A DNA stretch of 5,915 nt, from positions 1-5,915 of the forward strand of contig CALDBH010000076.1 in NCBI GenBank assembly GCA_937938065.1, written 5' to 3'. The notes beneath the pieces were generated by a model, which was given only the letters and a program-made list of their open reading frames with translations, did not search any database and was not told the origin of the DNA. Each line of letters starts with the position of its first letter. Position 1 is the stretch's first letter. This DNA comes from an uncultured Sulfurovum sp. GTDB lineage: Bacteria > Campylobacterota > Campylobacteria > Campylobacterales > Sulfurovaceae. A program made the position numbers and the translations under genes. Of the stretch, positions 1 to 5,915 are shown in pieces.

Positions 1-24
1 GTTAGAACGCCAGGTTGTCAATAA

Positions 25-54
25 AAAAGCCCATCTCAAAAGAGACAGGCTTTT
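25..54 (-). terminator. Rho-independent terminator hairpin after tRNA-Asp sequence
   Basis: On the minus strand the stem AAAAGCC (51-54 and 48-50) pairs with GGCTTTT (25-31). A CA/CA internal mismatch follows, then a second stem (34-37 with 42-45) closed by an AAAA loop. The hairpin ends in six T residues on the minus strand (23-28), a classic intrinsic terminator just downstream of the tRNA CCA end at 61. Four T residues on the other side mean it could also act weakly on the plus strand. It probably once terminated the complete tRNA-Asp transcript, and now would stop any read-through from the leuS-lptE-folC operon. Confidence 0.75.
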
Positions 55-60
55 ATAATG

Positions 61-107
61 TGGCGGGGACGACGAGACTCGAACTCGCGACCTCCGGCGT
101 GACAGGC
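61..107 (-). pseudogene. 3' half of a tRNA-Asp (GTC) gene, 5' half missing
   Basis: Read on the minus strand, this gives an Asp anticodon loop CTGTCAC (105-99, anticodon GTC at 103-101), the 3' anticodon strand GCCGG, variable bases AGGTC, a T-arm with stem GCGAG/CTCGT and loop TTCGAGT, the acceptor strand CGTCCCC, discriminator G and encoded CCA (63-61). Upstream of base 107 the match fails. Only the two pairs next to the loop form, the next three positions of the anticodon stem mismatch, and no D-arm or 5' acceptor strand follows. It is therefore not a functional tRNA as it stands. A break beside the anticodon loop is typical of the displaced half of an integrase attachment site. A deletion junction or an assembly join are the alternatives. 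Confidence 0.85.
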
Positions 108-230
108 ACCTGCGCCCGTTCAAAAAACCTCCATGAATCCAGCCATTTATAATCATTCCGAGAACTTACTGCGTTATAATCTGAGTGAATTTGTAACAAA
201 AAATCATGATTTATCCTGATTTGTTCCGGC
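108..230. other. Unassigned junction DNA between tRNA-Asp fragment and folC remnant
   Basis: These 123 bases lie between the end of tRNA-Asp homology and the end of FolC homology. I recognise no RNA gene, no terminal inverted repeats and no integrase motif. On the minus strand one frame is open from 238 to a TAA at 53-55 (62 codons, no ATG), running through the tRNA fragment. Its inferred peptide has an aromatic-rich stretch (KWLDSWRFFERA) before the tRNA-encoded part. It could be the last piece of a protein gene whose start is lost, or chance. It is most simply the remnant of an inserted element or the far side of a rearrangement. Confidence 0.5.
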
Positions 231-575
231 AAAGTAACTCAGTTTTTCACTCATCTCTTGACCAAGGATCGCAAAAAGTTTTTGATGTGCATCTTCAAGT
301 ATTTTATCCGAACTGTCACTGCCGTTCAGCCAAATACGTTCATTGAACTTTAAAATATGAGGAGAAGAGAAGTGTCCAACAGAGAGACCACTTTGATGTG
401 CCAAATGTGCAACCATTCGTCCTGTTGAACCTTTCCCATTGGTTCCCACAACATGAATCGTTCTAGGCTGTCTGATATGCGGTTTCAACATGACATAAGC
501 ACTATGTACGCGCTCATGGTCTATCTCTTTATAGTAAAGAGGTTTATCTTCAAGAAATCTGTCAAAAGGCTGCAT
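204..575 (-). pseudogene. folC remnant: N-terminal quarter of dihydrofolate/folylpolyglutamate synthase
   Basis: FolC is a cytoplasmic Mur-ligase-like enzyme that adds glutamate to dihydropteroate or folates using ATP. The remnant keeps the N-terminal ATP-binding region. The P-loop GTNGKGST is at residues 44-51, followed by the family motif SSPHILKFNERI (70-81). Recognisable sequence ends at LSYF (112-115, about base 231), where the family normally continues toward the catalytic centre. Eight unrelated residues and a TGA follow. At 123 residues against a usual length near 400, it lacks most of the catalytic domain and the whole C-terminal Mur-ligase domain, so it should be inactive. The start is well supported: ATG at 575 overlaps the lptE stop as TAATG, with AGAAGG six bases upstream. 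FolC is normally essential, so a second complete copy or an assembly error is expected. Confidence 0.88.
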
Positions 576-1090
576 TATTTACCTTCTTTTAGCATCCCTT
601 TAGCACTTACATATGCCAAGAATTCATCCAATGCTTTTGCCAATCCTTTACCGATAGCTTCGGTTCTAAGGACAGAAGAGGTAAGTGAACTTTCTTGAAT
701 ATCTGATTCAACAATACTCGAAATCGTTTTACTAACCTTACCTTCTTTATTCACCATGTCAAACTTCACTCTGATATTTGCACGGTAACGTGTTACATAC
801 CCATTTTCATACGAAAGTGGTGTAAAAGTACTTCCTGTATAAGAGAGTCGAATTTGACTCTGTGCCTGTTCTTTAGGTACAACTCGTCCCTTAAAACGTG
901 TGTAAATCAAACGATTCATCTCATCTTTGACATATGGTGCATTTTCAGGTTCAGCTCTATCAACTATAACCTCTACATACACTGTATCGCTAAATACATT
1001 TTGAATAATATGAGAGGAAGGCTTGTACCCACAAGCACTTACAAGTAACACCATACTAACCGTCATCCAAAATTTCACAATAGTATTCAT
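575..1090 (-). CDS. lptE: LPS-assembly lipoprotein LptE-like protein
   Basis: This 171-residue protein has a lipoprotein signal peptide: a short charged start, hydrophobic residues 7-19 and the lipobox VSAC with acylated Cys20. It should be an outer-membrane lipoprotein facing the periplasm. Length, the CGYKP start of the mature protein and a position between leuS and folC fit LptE, the plug partner of the LptD channel that inserts lipopolysaccharide into the outer leaflet. LptE sequences diverge strongly, so the call rests on architecture and context more than on residues. The ATG at 1090 has AGAGGA four bases upstream. The gene sits 23 bases after leuS and overlaps folC by one base, so all three are likely co-transcribed. 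A different small envelope lipoprotein is the main alternative. Confidence 0.78.
   Translation of the reverse strand: MNTIVKFWMTVSMVLLVSACGYKPSSHIIQNVFSDTVYVEVIVDRAEPENAPYVKDEMNRLIYTRFKGRVVPKEQAQSQIRLSYTGSTFTPLSYENGYVTRYRANIRVKFDMVNKEGKVSKTISSIVESDIQESSLTSSVLRTEAIGKGLAKALDEFLAYVSAKGMLKEGK
582..587 (-). promoter_or_regulatory. Ribosome binding site of folC
   Basis: AGAAGG on the minus strand lies six bases before the folC ATG, inside the last codons of lptE. Together with the TAATG stop/start overlap it indicates translational coupling of folC to lptE. It also shows that the folC 5' end is undisturbed, so the damage is confined to the 3' part. Confidence 0.7.
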
Positions 1091-1094
1091 ACTT

Positions 1095-1100
1095 TCCTCT
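1095..1100 (-). promoter_or_regulatory. Ribosome binding site of lptE
   Basis: AGAGGA on the minus strand lies in the 23-base gap between the leuS stop and the lptE ATG, four bases before the start codon. The gap has no room for a promoter or terminator, so lptE depends on the leuS transcript. Confidence 0.6.
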
Positions 1101-1113
1101 CTTCCTATGATCT

Positions 1114-3555
1114 TTAACTTGGTTTTACAGCTAAGTTTACCAATTTATTTGGCACAATGATCTCTTTAACGATACTCATACCTTCAAGCCATTTTGCTCC
1201 GGCTTCTTTTGCTGCAGCTAAAATTTCATCTTGCGTAGCAGAAGGATTCATCTCTATTTCAGTACGCTTTTTACCGCCTATCATCACCACATATAGAACA
1301 CTCTCTTGCACGAAAACTTCTTCTTTTACTTCAAGAACAGCCTGTAAGTTTTTACGTGCAAACAACGCTTCACTAAGCTCCGTGGCTACATGAGGAATGA
1401 TAGGTTCAAGAAGGTTTAGCATAATGTACATACCTTCAGTCCAGACAGCCCCATCATCTTGTTTGTCCAATTCATTCAGAGCTTCCATACATGCTGCAAT
1501 GAGTGTGTTGAAAGCAAATGTCTTCTCATACACATCAGATGATTTTTGTAACGCTTCATAGACTTTGACACGTGCAAGTTTAGACTCTTTACTCAAGCTT
1601 CCCTGATCGATCTGCGGCAAAGAGTTTTGTGTGACTTTCTCTTTTCTGTCATAGAGTTTTTTAATGAATCTAAATGCACCCTCTACTGCTGAGTCATTCC
1701 ACTCAAGTTCTTTGGCCGGTGGAGCGGCAAAAAGCGTAAAGAGTCTAGCCGTATCTGCACCATACTTTTCAACAAGTGCATCCGGGTCTACAGTGTTCCC
1801 TTTAGACTTACTCATCTTCGCACCATCCATCAGTACCATACCTTGGGTTAATAAATTTTCAAAAGGCTCATTGATGTCATGGTAACCAAGGTCACGAAGT
1901 ACTTTAGTAAAGAAACGCGCATACAACAAGTGTAAGATGGCATGTTCGATTCCACCGATATACTGATCTACACCTAACCAATAATTGGCTTCTTCTTTAT
2001 CTATACCTACTTCATTCCATTTTTTAGGATTGGTTGCATAACGGAACTGGTACCAGCTTGACTGTACAAAAGTATCCAGTGTATCTGTCTCACGAACAGC
2101 CTCTTGGCCACACTTAGGACAAGCACAGTTTTTCCATGTAGGGTGATTCTCAAGAGGATTACCCTCACCTGTGATCTCTACATCTTCCGGCAAAGCAACA
2201 GGAAGGTTTTCTATCTTTTCAGGAACAAGTCCACAACTCTTACAATGCACAAATGGGATCGGTGCTCCCCAGTAACGCTGACGGCTTACACCCCAGTTTC
2301 TGAGTTTAAAGTTTGTCGTACCTTTACCAAATCCTGTCTCTTCAAACATCGCAATGATCTTGGCCTTGGCTTCGTAATTACCCAACCCTGTAAATGCTGC
2401 TGAATCAACAAGCTCTCCTTCAAGCGTGTAAGGAAGTTCCTCACCACCAGAGATCACTCTTTTGATAGGAAGATCATACGTAGAGGCAAATTCAAAGTCT
2501 CTCTCATCATGTGCAGGCACAGCCATGACCGCACCACCACCATAAGAAGCCAGTACAAAATTTGCAGTCCATACAGGGATCTCTTCACCTGTAAGAGGAT
2601 GGATCACAGAAATACCAAGAGGGTAACCCTCTTTATCTGCCTGTGCTCTTTCACGTTCTGTCATATTGGCTATATGTGTGATATTTTGCGCTACATCTTC
2701 ATCAAGTTGATTATTGTCTATAAGATACTTCGTAATAGGATGCTCTGCAGCAAGTGCAGAATAGGTCACTCCGTAAATTGTATCTGGACGCGTGGTAAAT
2801 ACGGTATATTTGTCAAAGTTTCCACCAAGTTTCTCTTTACTGGCCTCACTTAATTCAAACTCAAATTCGAGTCCCTGAGATTTACCTATCCAGTTACTTT
2901 GCATCGTAAGTACCTGTGAAGGCCATTTTCCTTCAAGCTCTTTTAAGTCCTCAAGGAGATCATCTGCATACTTGATAATGTCCAGATAATACCCAGGCAT
3001 CTCTTTGAGTTCTACTTCATTGTCACAACGCCAACAACACCCCTCTTCAACCTGTTCATTTGCCAAAACTGTATGACAATCTTCACACCAATTGACCGTC
3101 GTAGACTCACGGTAAAGCAGTTTCTCTTCAAACATTTTGATGATAAACTCTTGTTCCCATTTCGTGTAGAGTTCATCGCAGGTAGCAAATTCACGTGTTT
3201 TAGAAAATGAAAGTCCAAGTGTATTGAGCTCTTTTCTCATATAATCAATGTTCGAATATGTCCAATCTTTAGGATGACGTCCGTGTTTGATGGCAGCATT
3301 CTCAGCAGGCATACCAAAAGCATCCCAACCGATAGGATGAAGCACATTAAAGTCCTGTTTTCTGTAGTAACGTGCAAAAGCATCACCTATGGCGTAGTTA
3401 CGCACATGTCCCATGTGTAAACGACCAGAAGGAAAAGGAAACATACTTAAGATGTATTTTTTCTTTCTCGTTAAAGCATCATCCGGCTCAAAAGCCTGCT
3501 CTTCGTCCCATTTATTTTGCCACTTGGCTTCAATCTCACTTGGATTGTAACTCAT
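1114..3555 (-). CDS. leuS: Leucyl-tRNA synthetase, complete
   Basis: LeuS charges tRNA-Leu with leucine in the cytoplasm and proofreads mischarged products. The 813-residue protein is a full-length class Ia synthetase. It has the HIGH-type motif HMGH at 47-50 and a zinc knuckle with Cys157, Cys160, Cys174 and Cys177. The inserted CP1 editing domain carries TTRPDT (254-259) and AHDERD (348-353, with the likely editing aspartate D350). A second zinc ribbon has Cys438, Cys441, Cys479 and Cys482, and KMSKS lies at 580-584 before the anticodon-binding helical domain and C-terminal tail. An in-frame ATG exists five codons upstream (3570). I prefer 3555 because [12 protein letters not shown] matches the usual family N-terminus and a weak GAGA ribosome site precedes it, whereas the upstream ATG has none. 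It heads the leuS-lptE-folC operon. Confidence 0.98.
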   Translation of the reverse strand: MSYNPSEIEAKWQNKWDEEQAFEPDDALTRKKKYILSMFPFPSGRLHMGHVRNYAIGDAFARYYRKQDFNVLHPIGWDAFGMPAENAAIKHGRHPKDWTYSNIDYMRKELNTLGLSFSKTREFATCDELYTKWEQEFIIKMFEEKLLYRESTTVNWCEDCHTVLANEQVEEGCCWRCDNEVELKEMPGYYLDIIKYADDLLEDLKELEGKWPSQVLTMQSNWIGKSQGLEFEFELSEASKEKLGGNFDKYTVFTTRPDTIYGVTYSALAAEHPITKYLIDNNQLDEDVAQNITHIANMTERERAQADKEGYPLGISVIHPLTGEEIPVWTANFVLASYGGGAVMAVPAHDERDFEFASTYDLPIKRVISGGEELPYTLEGELVDSAAFTGLGNYEAKAKIIAMFEETGFGKGTTNFKLRNWGVSRQRYWGAPIPFVHCKSCGLVPEKIENLPVALPEDVEITGEGNPLENHPTWKNCACPKCGQEAVRETDTLDTFVQSSWYQFRYATNPKKWNEVGIDKEEANYWLGVDQYIGGIEHAILHLLYARFFTKVLRDLGYHDINEPFENLLTQGMVLMDGAKMSKSKGNTVDPDALVEKYGADTARLFTLFAAPPAKELEWNDSAVEGAFRFIKKLYDRKEKVTQNSLPQIDQGSLSKESKLARVKVYEALQKSSDVYEKTFAFNTLIAACMEALNELDKQDDGAVWTEGMYIMLNLLEPIIPHVATELSEALFARKNLQAVLEVKEEVFVQESVLYVVMIGGKKRTEIEMNPSATQDEILAAAKEAGAKWLEGMSIVKEIIVPNKLVNLAVKPS

Positions 3556-3594
3556 ATTTTCTCGCTTCATTGTTGTGATTATTTAATTAAGGGG

Positions 3595-3623
3595 ATTATA
3601 TCTAATATGGGGTTAGAGATGAA
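3595..3623 (-). promoter_or_regulatory. Promoter of the leuS-lptE-folC operon
   Basis: A perfect TATAAT -10 box lies on the minus strand at 3600-3595. Seventeen bases upstream there is only TTCATC (3623-3618), a poor -35 match, as is usual in Campylobacterota. Transcription should begin near 3588, giving a leader of about 33 bases to the preferred leuS start. This is too short for a T-box or attenuator. Confidence 0.6.
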
Positions 3624-3636
3624 TTGATACGCAATG

Positions 3637-3657
3637 GATCCCGTTATTCTCGGGATC
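3637..3657. repeat. Perfect 7-bp palindrome, REP-like or weak terminator
   Basis: GATCCCG (3637-3643) and CGGGATC (3651-3657) are exact inverted copies around a 7-base loop. They lie between the ypfJ stop and the leuS promoter. No T-run follows on the minus strand, so it is a weak candidate for an intrinsic terminator of ypfJ. The GGATCCCG...CGGGATCAAG pattern resembles dispersed intergenic palindromes found in many proteobacteria. Whether it is multicopy in this genome cannot be seen here. Confidence 0.55.
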
Positions 3658-3675
3658 AAGAACGATGAAGAGAAA

Positions 3676-4548
3676 TTACTTAAACGTATTACATTCTCTC
3701 ACATCACCGGTACGAAGTCCTCGCCTAAACCACTCTACACGCTGCTGTGAACTTCCATGTGTAAAGGCATCAGGTCTGACCGTACCGGTAGATTTTCTCT
3801 GAAGAGTATCATCACCGATGGCACTGGCCGCTCTAAGTGCTTCTTCCACATCTCCCTCTTCTAAAATATTAAAACGTTTATGTGCATGGTGTGCCCATGC
3901 TCCGGCATAACAATCTGCTTGTAGCTCTACTCGTACCTGTAGTGCATTGGATTTTTTACTGTTTCCCCACTGCTGTTTTGCCTGTTGTACCTTGGAAAGT
4001 GTGCCTTGCAGATTCTGAATGTGATGTCCTATTTCATGGGCAAGTACATAAGCCTGGGCAAAGTCACCAGGAGCATCATGTTTTTGTGAAAGCTCATCAA
4101 AAAAACTAAGATCTAGATACACCTTTTGATCCGTAGGACAATAAAAAGGTCCTACCGCAGAGTTGGCAAATCCACATCCACTCTGTGTACCACCACGGTA
4201 TAGAACCATTACCGGTTCTCTATAACCACGTAACTCTTTTTTCCAGACATCTTCAGTACTGGCTAACACCGTAGAGATAAAAGCTGCATTCTTATCATCC
4301 TGGGCTTGATTGACCGGTGTTGAAGAAGGAGTATTTACACCAAGCAGAGAAAGGGGGTTAAATCCATTCATATAGGCTACAACACCCAGTGCTATGATCG
4401 CCCAACCGATTTTTGTTTTAAATAACGGTTTGATCAGAGGCCATATGATCATCATGGTTTGCATAGATGGCATACCCCGTCCACTCTTACCGGATGTTGC
4501 TCTTCTGTCATCTACATTGGAGCTTTTTCTTCCACCTTTCCATTTCAT
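3676..4548 (-). CDS. ypfJ: Membrane-anchored neutral zinc metallopeptidase, YpfJ family
   Basis: This 290-residue protein matches the YpfJ family (Pfam Zn_peptidase, PF04228). It opens with the family N-terminus MKWKGGRKSSNVDDRR, then has one hydrophobic segment at about 47-60 that should anchor it in the inner membrane. The zinc site HEIGHH is at 171-176 (His171 and His175 ligands, Glu172 catalytic), with ELQADCYAG at 208-216 supplying a probable third ligand, Glu208. Cys125 and Cys137 could form a disulfide if the domain is periplasmic. The physiological substrate is not established. The reading frame has an earlier ATG at 4596, but I chose 4548: AAGGGA lies five bases upstream, the N-terminus matches the family, and the TATAAT promoter lies between the two ATGs. 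It is transcribed toward leuS, apparently as its own unit. Confidence 0.93.
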   Translation of the reverse strand: MKWKGGRKSSNVDDRRATSGKSGRGMPSMQTMMIIWPLIKPLFKTKIGWAIIALGVVAYMNGFNPLSLLGVNTPSSTPVNQAQDDKNAAFISTVLASTEDVWKKELRGYREPVMVLYRGGTQSGCGFANSAVGPFYCPTDQKVYLDLSFFDELSQKHDAPGDFAQAYVLAHEIGHHIQNLQGTLSKVQQAKQQWGNSKKSNALQVRVELQADCYAGAWAHHAHKRFNILEEGDVEEALRAASAIGDDTLQRKSTGTVRPDAFTHGSSQQRVEWFRRGLRTGDVRECNTFK

Positions 4549-4553
4549 ATCTT

Positions 4554-4559
4554 TCCCTT
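4554..4559 (-). promoter_or_regulatory. Ribosome binding site deciding the ypfJ start
   Basis: AAGGGA on the minus strand sits five bases before the ATG at 4548. The alternative in-frame ATG at 4596 is preceded only by AT-rich sequence without a Shine-Dalgarno match, so this site fixes the shorter 290-residue protein. Confidence 0.7.
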
Positions 4560-4582
4560 GAAGATTCACTTTATTTACTTCG

Positions 4583-4610
4583 ATTATACCAATCAAAAGT
4601 AAAATTTAAC
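4583..4610 (-). promoter_or_regulatory. ypfJ promoter with extended -10
   Basis: The minus strand carries TGGTATAAT: a perfect -10 box (4588-4583) with the TG of an extended -10. A weak -35-like GTTAAA (4610-4605) lies 16 bases upstream. The predicted start of transcription is near 4576, about 28 bases before the ypfJ ATG at 4548 and downstream of the rejected ATG at 4596. Confidence 0.68.
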
Positions 4611-4616
4611 TACAAT
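4611..4616 (+). promoter_or_regulatory. dnaX -10 box
   Basis: TACAAT differs from the -10 consensus at one base. It predicts a transcript starting near 4623, about 20 bases before the dnaX TTG. No convincing -35 is present. The region where it would lie (about 4588-4593) overlaps the opposing ypfJ -10, so the two divergent promoters share DNA. Confidence 0.5.
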
Positions 4617-4631
4617 AATAGCAATAAAACC

Positions 4632-4637
4632 AAGGAG
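4632..4637 (+). promoter_or_regulatory. Strong ribosome binding site for dnaX TTG start
   Basis: AAGGAG, nearly a full Shine-Dalgarno, lies five bases upstream of TTG at 4643. It sets the dnaX start, since the first in-frame ATG codon comes only inside the conserved ATPase domain. A strong ribosome site probably offsets the weaker TTG initiation. Confidence 0.8.
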
Positions 4638-4642
4638 TTTGT

Positions 4643-5915
4643 TTGTCTTTAGCCTTAGCAAGAAAATACCGTCCTGCCACCTTTGATGACCTCATAGGAC
4701 AAGAATCAGTGTCACAGACACTCTCACTTGCTCTTGAGGGAGACAGACTCTCTCACGCCTACCTTTTTTCAGGACTCAGAGGAAGCGGAAAAACCTCTAC
4801 TGCACGTATTTTTGCTAAAGCTTTACTCTGTGAGAAAGGCTCTACATCTCATCCTTGTGGTGTGTGTACACATTGTGTCATGGCGATCGAAAACAGCCAT
4901 ATGGATATCATTGAAATGGATGCTGCTTCCAACCGTGGTATCGATGACATCAAAGACCTTATCGAGCACACCAAATATAAACCAAGCTCTGCACGTTACA
5001 AAATCTTTATCATCGATGAAGTACATATGCTCACAAATCAGGCTTTTAATGCACTGCTCAAAACACTTGAAGAGCCACCTGATTTTGTGAAGTTTATCCT
5101 GGCAACAACAGATCCACTAAAACTGCCTGCTACCATCCTTTCACGTACACAGCATTTTAGATTTAAAAAAATTCCTCAAAATCTTGTGCTCAAACACCTG
5201 GAGCATATCTTAAATCTTGAAAAAATAGAGTATGAAAGAGATGCTTTGGACATCATTGCACGTTCCGGTGCCGGAAGCTTGAGAGATTCTCTTACCTTGA
5301 TGGATCAAGCCATTGTCTACTCCAAAAACTTTGTAGATGTAAACACGGTGACTGGGATGCTTGGTATCATTGAACCAAGTCATTTGGAAGCGTTACTCTC
5401 TGATATTATGGCGAAAGACACAACAAAAGTGTTAGCCTTTATTAAACTGGCAGCAGACTATGAAGCGGAGATGATACTGGATGAACTGACACTCTATCTC
5501 AAAGACCTGCTTCTCAATGGTAAAGGTAACTTCAGTCCTATGATCATAGAGCGTTTCTTTAGGGTTATCGCCGAATCTAAAAGCTTACTCTCTCTTGGTA
5601 GTGACAGTGAGTTTGTACTCTCCCTGTCACTCTTTAAAATGATGGAATCTTTAGAGATCAAAGATATAGATACCATGATACGTGGTCTCGAACAGGAACT
5701 CAAAGGTGTTGAAGTTTCTGAAATTATGGTGACTACTCCCTCTCCTGATCTCTCTGTACCATCAGAAATCATCACTATCACGGAAGAGGAGATAGTTGCT
5801 ACACTTCCTACTACTGCAGCGCCTCAAGCAGAACCTGTTGTACAAGAAGAAGCAGAAGTTTCTCCTCCTGTCACAGAAGCTCCAATCATCGAAAATGACC
5901 CTACACCCCCTATTC
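4643..5915 (+). CDS. dnaX: DNA polymerase III subunit gamma/tau, 3' end beyond window
   Basis: DnaX is the ATPase of the replication clamp loader, which places the beta clamp on primed DNA. The frame is open for 424 codons to the window edge. Visible parts are the start LARKYRPATFDDLIGQ (5-20), Walker A GLRGSGKT (44-51), the DnaX zinc module Cys63/Cys72/Cys75/Cys78, Walker B DEVH (125-128), sensor 1 LATTD (153-157), the arginine-finger region SRT (167-169; many bacteria have SRC) and sensor 2 GSLRD (211-215). Domain III follows to about residue 355. After that comes a Pro/Glu/Thr-rich, low-complexity linker with acidic patches, leading to the missing tau-specific C-terminus. The start is TTG with AAGGAG upstream. 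No in-frame A AAA AAG slippery site with a downstream hairpin is seen, so nothing here supports a frameshifted gamma form. Confidence 0.97.
   Translation, partial: MSLALARKYRPATFDDLIGQESVSQTLSLALEGDRLSHAYLFSGLRGSGKTSTARIFAKALLCEKGSTSHPCGVCTHCVMAIENSHMDIIEMDAASNRGIDDIKDLIEHTKYKPSSARYKIFIIDEVHMLTNQAFNALLKTLEEPPDFVKFILATTDPLKLPATILSRTQHFRFKKIPQNLVLKHLEHILNLEKIEYERDALDIIARSGAGSLRDSLTLMDQAIVYSKNFVDVNTVTGMLGIIEPSHLEALLSDIMAKDTTKVLAFIKLAADYEAEMILDELTLYLKDLLLNGKGNFSPMIIERFFRVIAESKSLLSLGSDSEFVLSLSLFKMMESLEIKDIDTMIRGLEQELKGVEVSEIMVTTPSPDLSVPSEIITITEEEIVATLPTTAAPQAEPVVQEEAEVSPPVTEAPIIENDPTPPI

Noticed and set aside
1..60. Integron attC-like core (GTTAGAAC) at the left edge
   Set aside because: The base after GTTAGA is not the pyrimidine required by the GTTRRRY core, no matching RYYYAAC partner flanks it, and there is no gene cassette. 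A tRNA-derived origin fits better.
61..230. Group I intron interrupting tRNA-Asp at the anticodon loop
   Set aside because: Such introns do interrupt bacterial tRNAs at the anticodon, but the intervening DNA is only about 120 bases before folC begins. I see no conserved core, and no 5' exon is present on that strand.
2509..2853. A 114-codon open frame on the plus strand opposite leuS, and similar frames elsewhere in leuS
   Set aside because: It lies entirely antisense to the highly conserved leuS coding sequence, has a Cys-rich but unconserved-looking product and no ribosome binding site that I can see. It is a shadow of leuS codon use.
3556..3600. T-box or leader-peptide attenuator upstream of leuS
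   Set aside because: The predicted leader is about 33 bases, too short for a T-box or an attenuation hairpin set, and no leucine-rich leader peptide is visible.
4728..5090. A 120-codon plus-strand open frame overlapping dnaX
   Set aside because: It is out of frame with dnaX inside its ATPase core, where the dnaX frame shows Walker A, zinc and Walker B motifs in order. The overlapping frame has no recognisable features.
5162..5173. Run of seven A in dnaX (5165-5171) as a programmed frameshift site for the gamma subunit
   Set aside because: The run sits near codon 175, inside the ATPase module, and its phase does not give the A AAA AAG heptamer. A slip there would destroy the clamp-loader domain instead of making a gamma-like product.

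Overview
The window looks like a chromosomal housekeeping segment from a Campylobacterota (Epsilonproteobacteria) bacterium, most likely a Sulfurovum/Sulfurimonas-type free-living member. This rests on the minus-strand order leuS - lptE - folC, which I recall from Campylobacter relatives, on the character of the LeuS and DnaX proteins, and on the AT-leaning DNA with good -10 boxes and poor -35 boxes. The genus is inference from memory, not a database result.

Layout from right to left. A 5'-partial dnaX (clamp-loader tau subunit) starts at a TTG codon at 4643 and runs off the right edge on the plus strand. It diverges from a membrane-anchored neutral zinc metallopeptidase (YpfJ family, 3676-4548, minus) across a 94-bp spacer that holds interlocked promoters. 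A short spacer follows, with a perfect 7-bp palindrome and a TATAAT promoter. The minus-strand operon comes next: leuS (leucyl-tRNA synthetase), lptE (LPS-assembly lipoprotein) and folC (dihydrofolate/folylpolyglutamate synthase), with a 23-nt gap and then a 1-nt TAATG overlap.

The left 230 bases are the unusual part. FolC homology stops abruptly near 231, after about 115 of the usual roughly 400 residues. It is followed by about 120 bases of unrecognised DNA, then the 3' half of a tRNA-Asp gene (anticodon loop through CCA, 61-107, minus) and a tRNA-type terminator hairpin (25-54). The tRNA half begins just upstream of the anticodon loop, where tyrosine recombinases commonly integrate, so it resembles a displaced attachment-site half. 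The simplest readings are a deletion or rearrangement at an integrated-element boundary that removed three quarters of folC, or a chimeric assembly join. The sequence alone cannot separate these.

The intact genes serve unrelated core processes (translation, outer-membrane LPS export, folate, DNA replication, envelope proteolysis). I see no CRISPR array, defence system, transposase or other novel multi-gene system. The real puzzle is the folC/tRNA-Asp junction.
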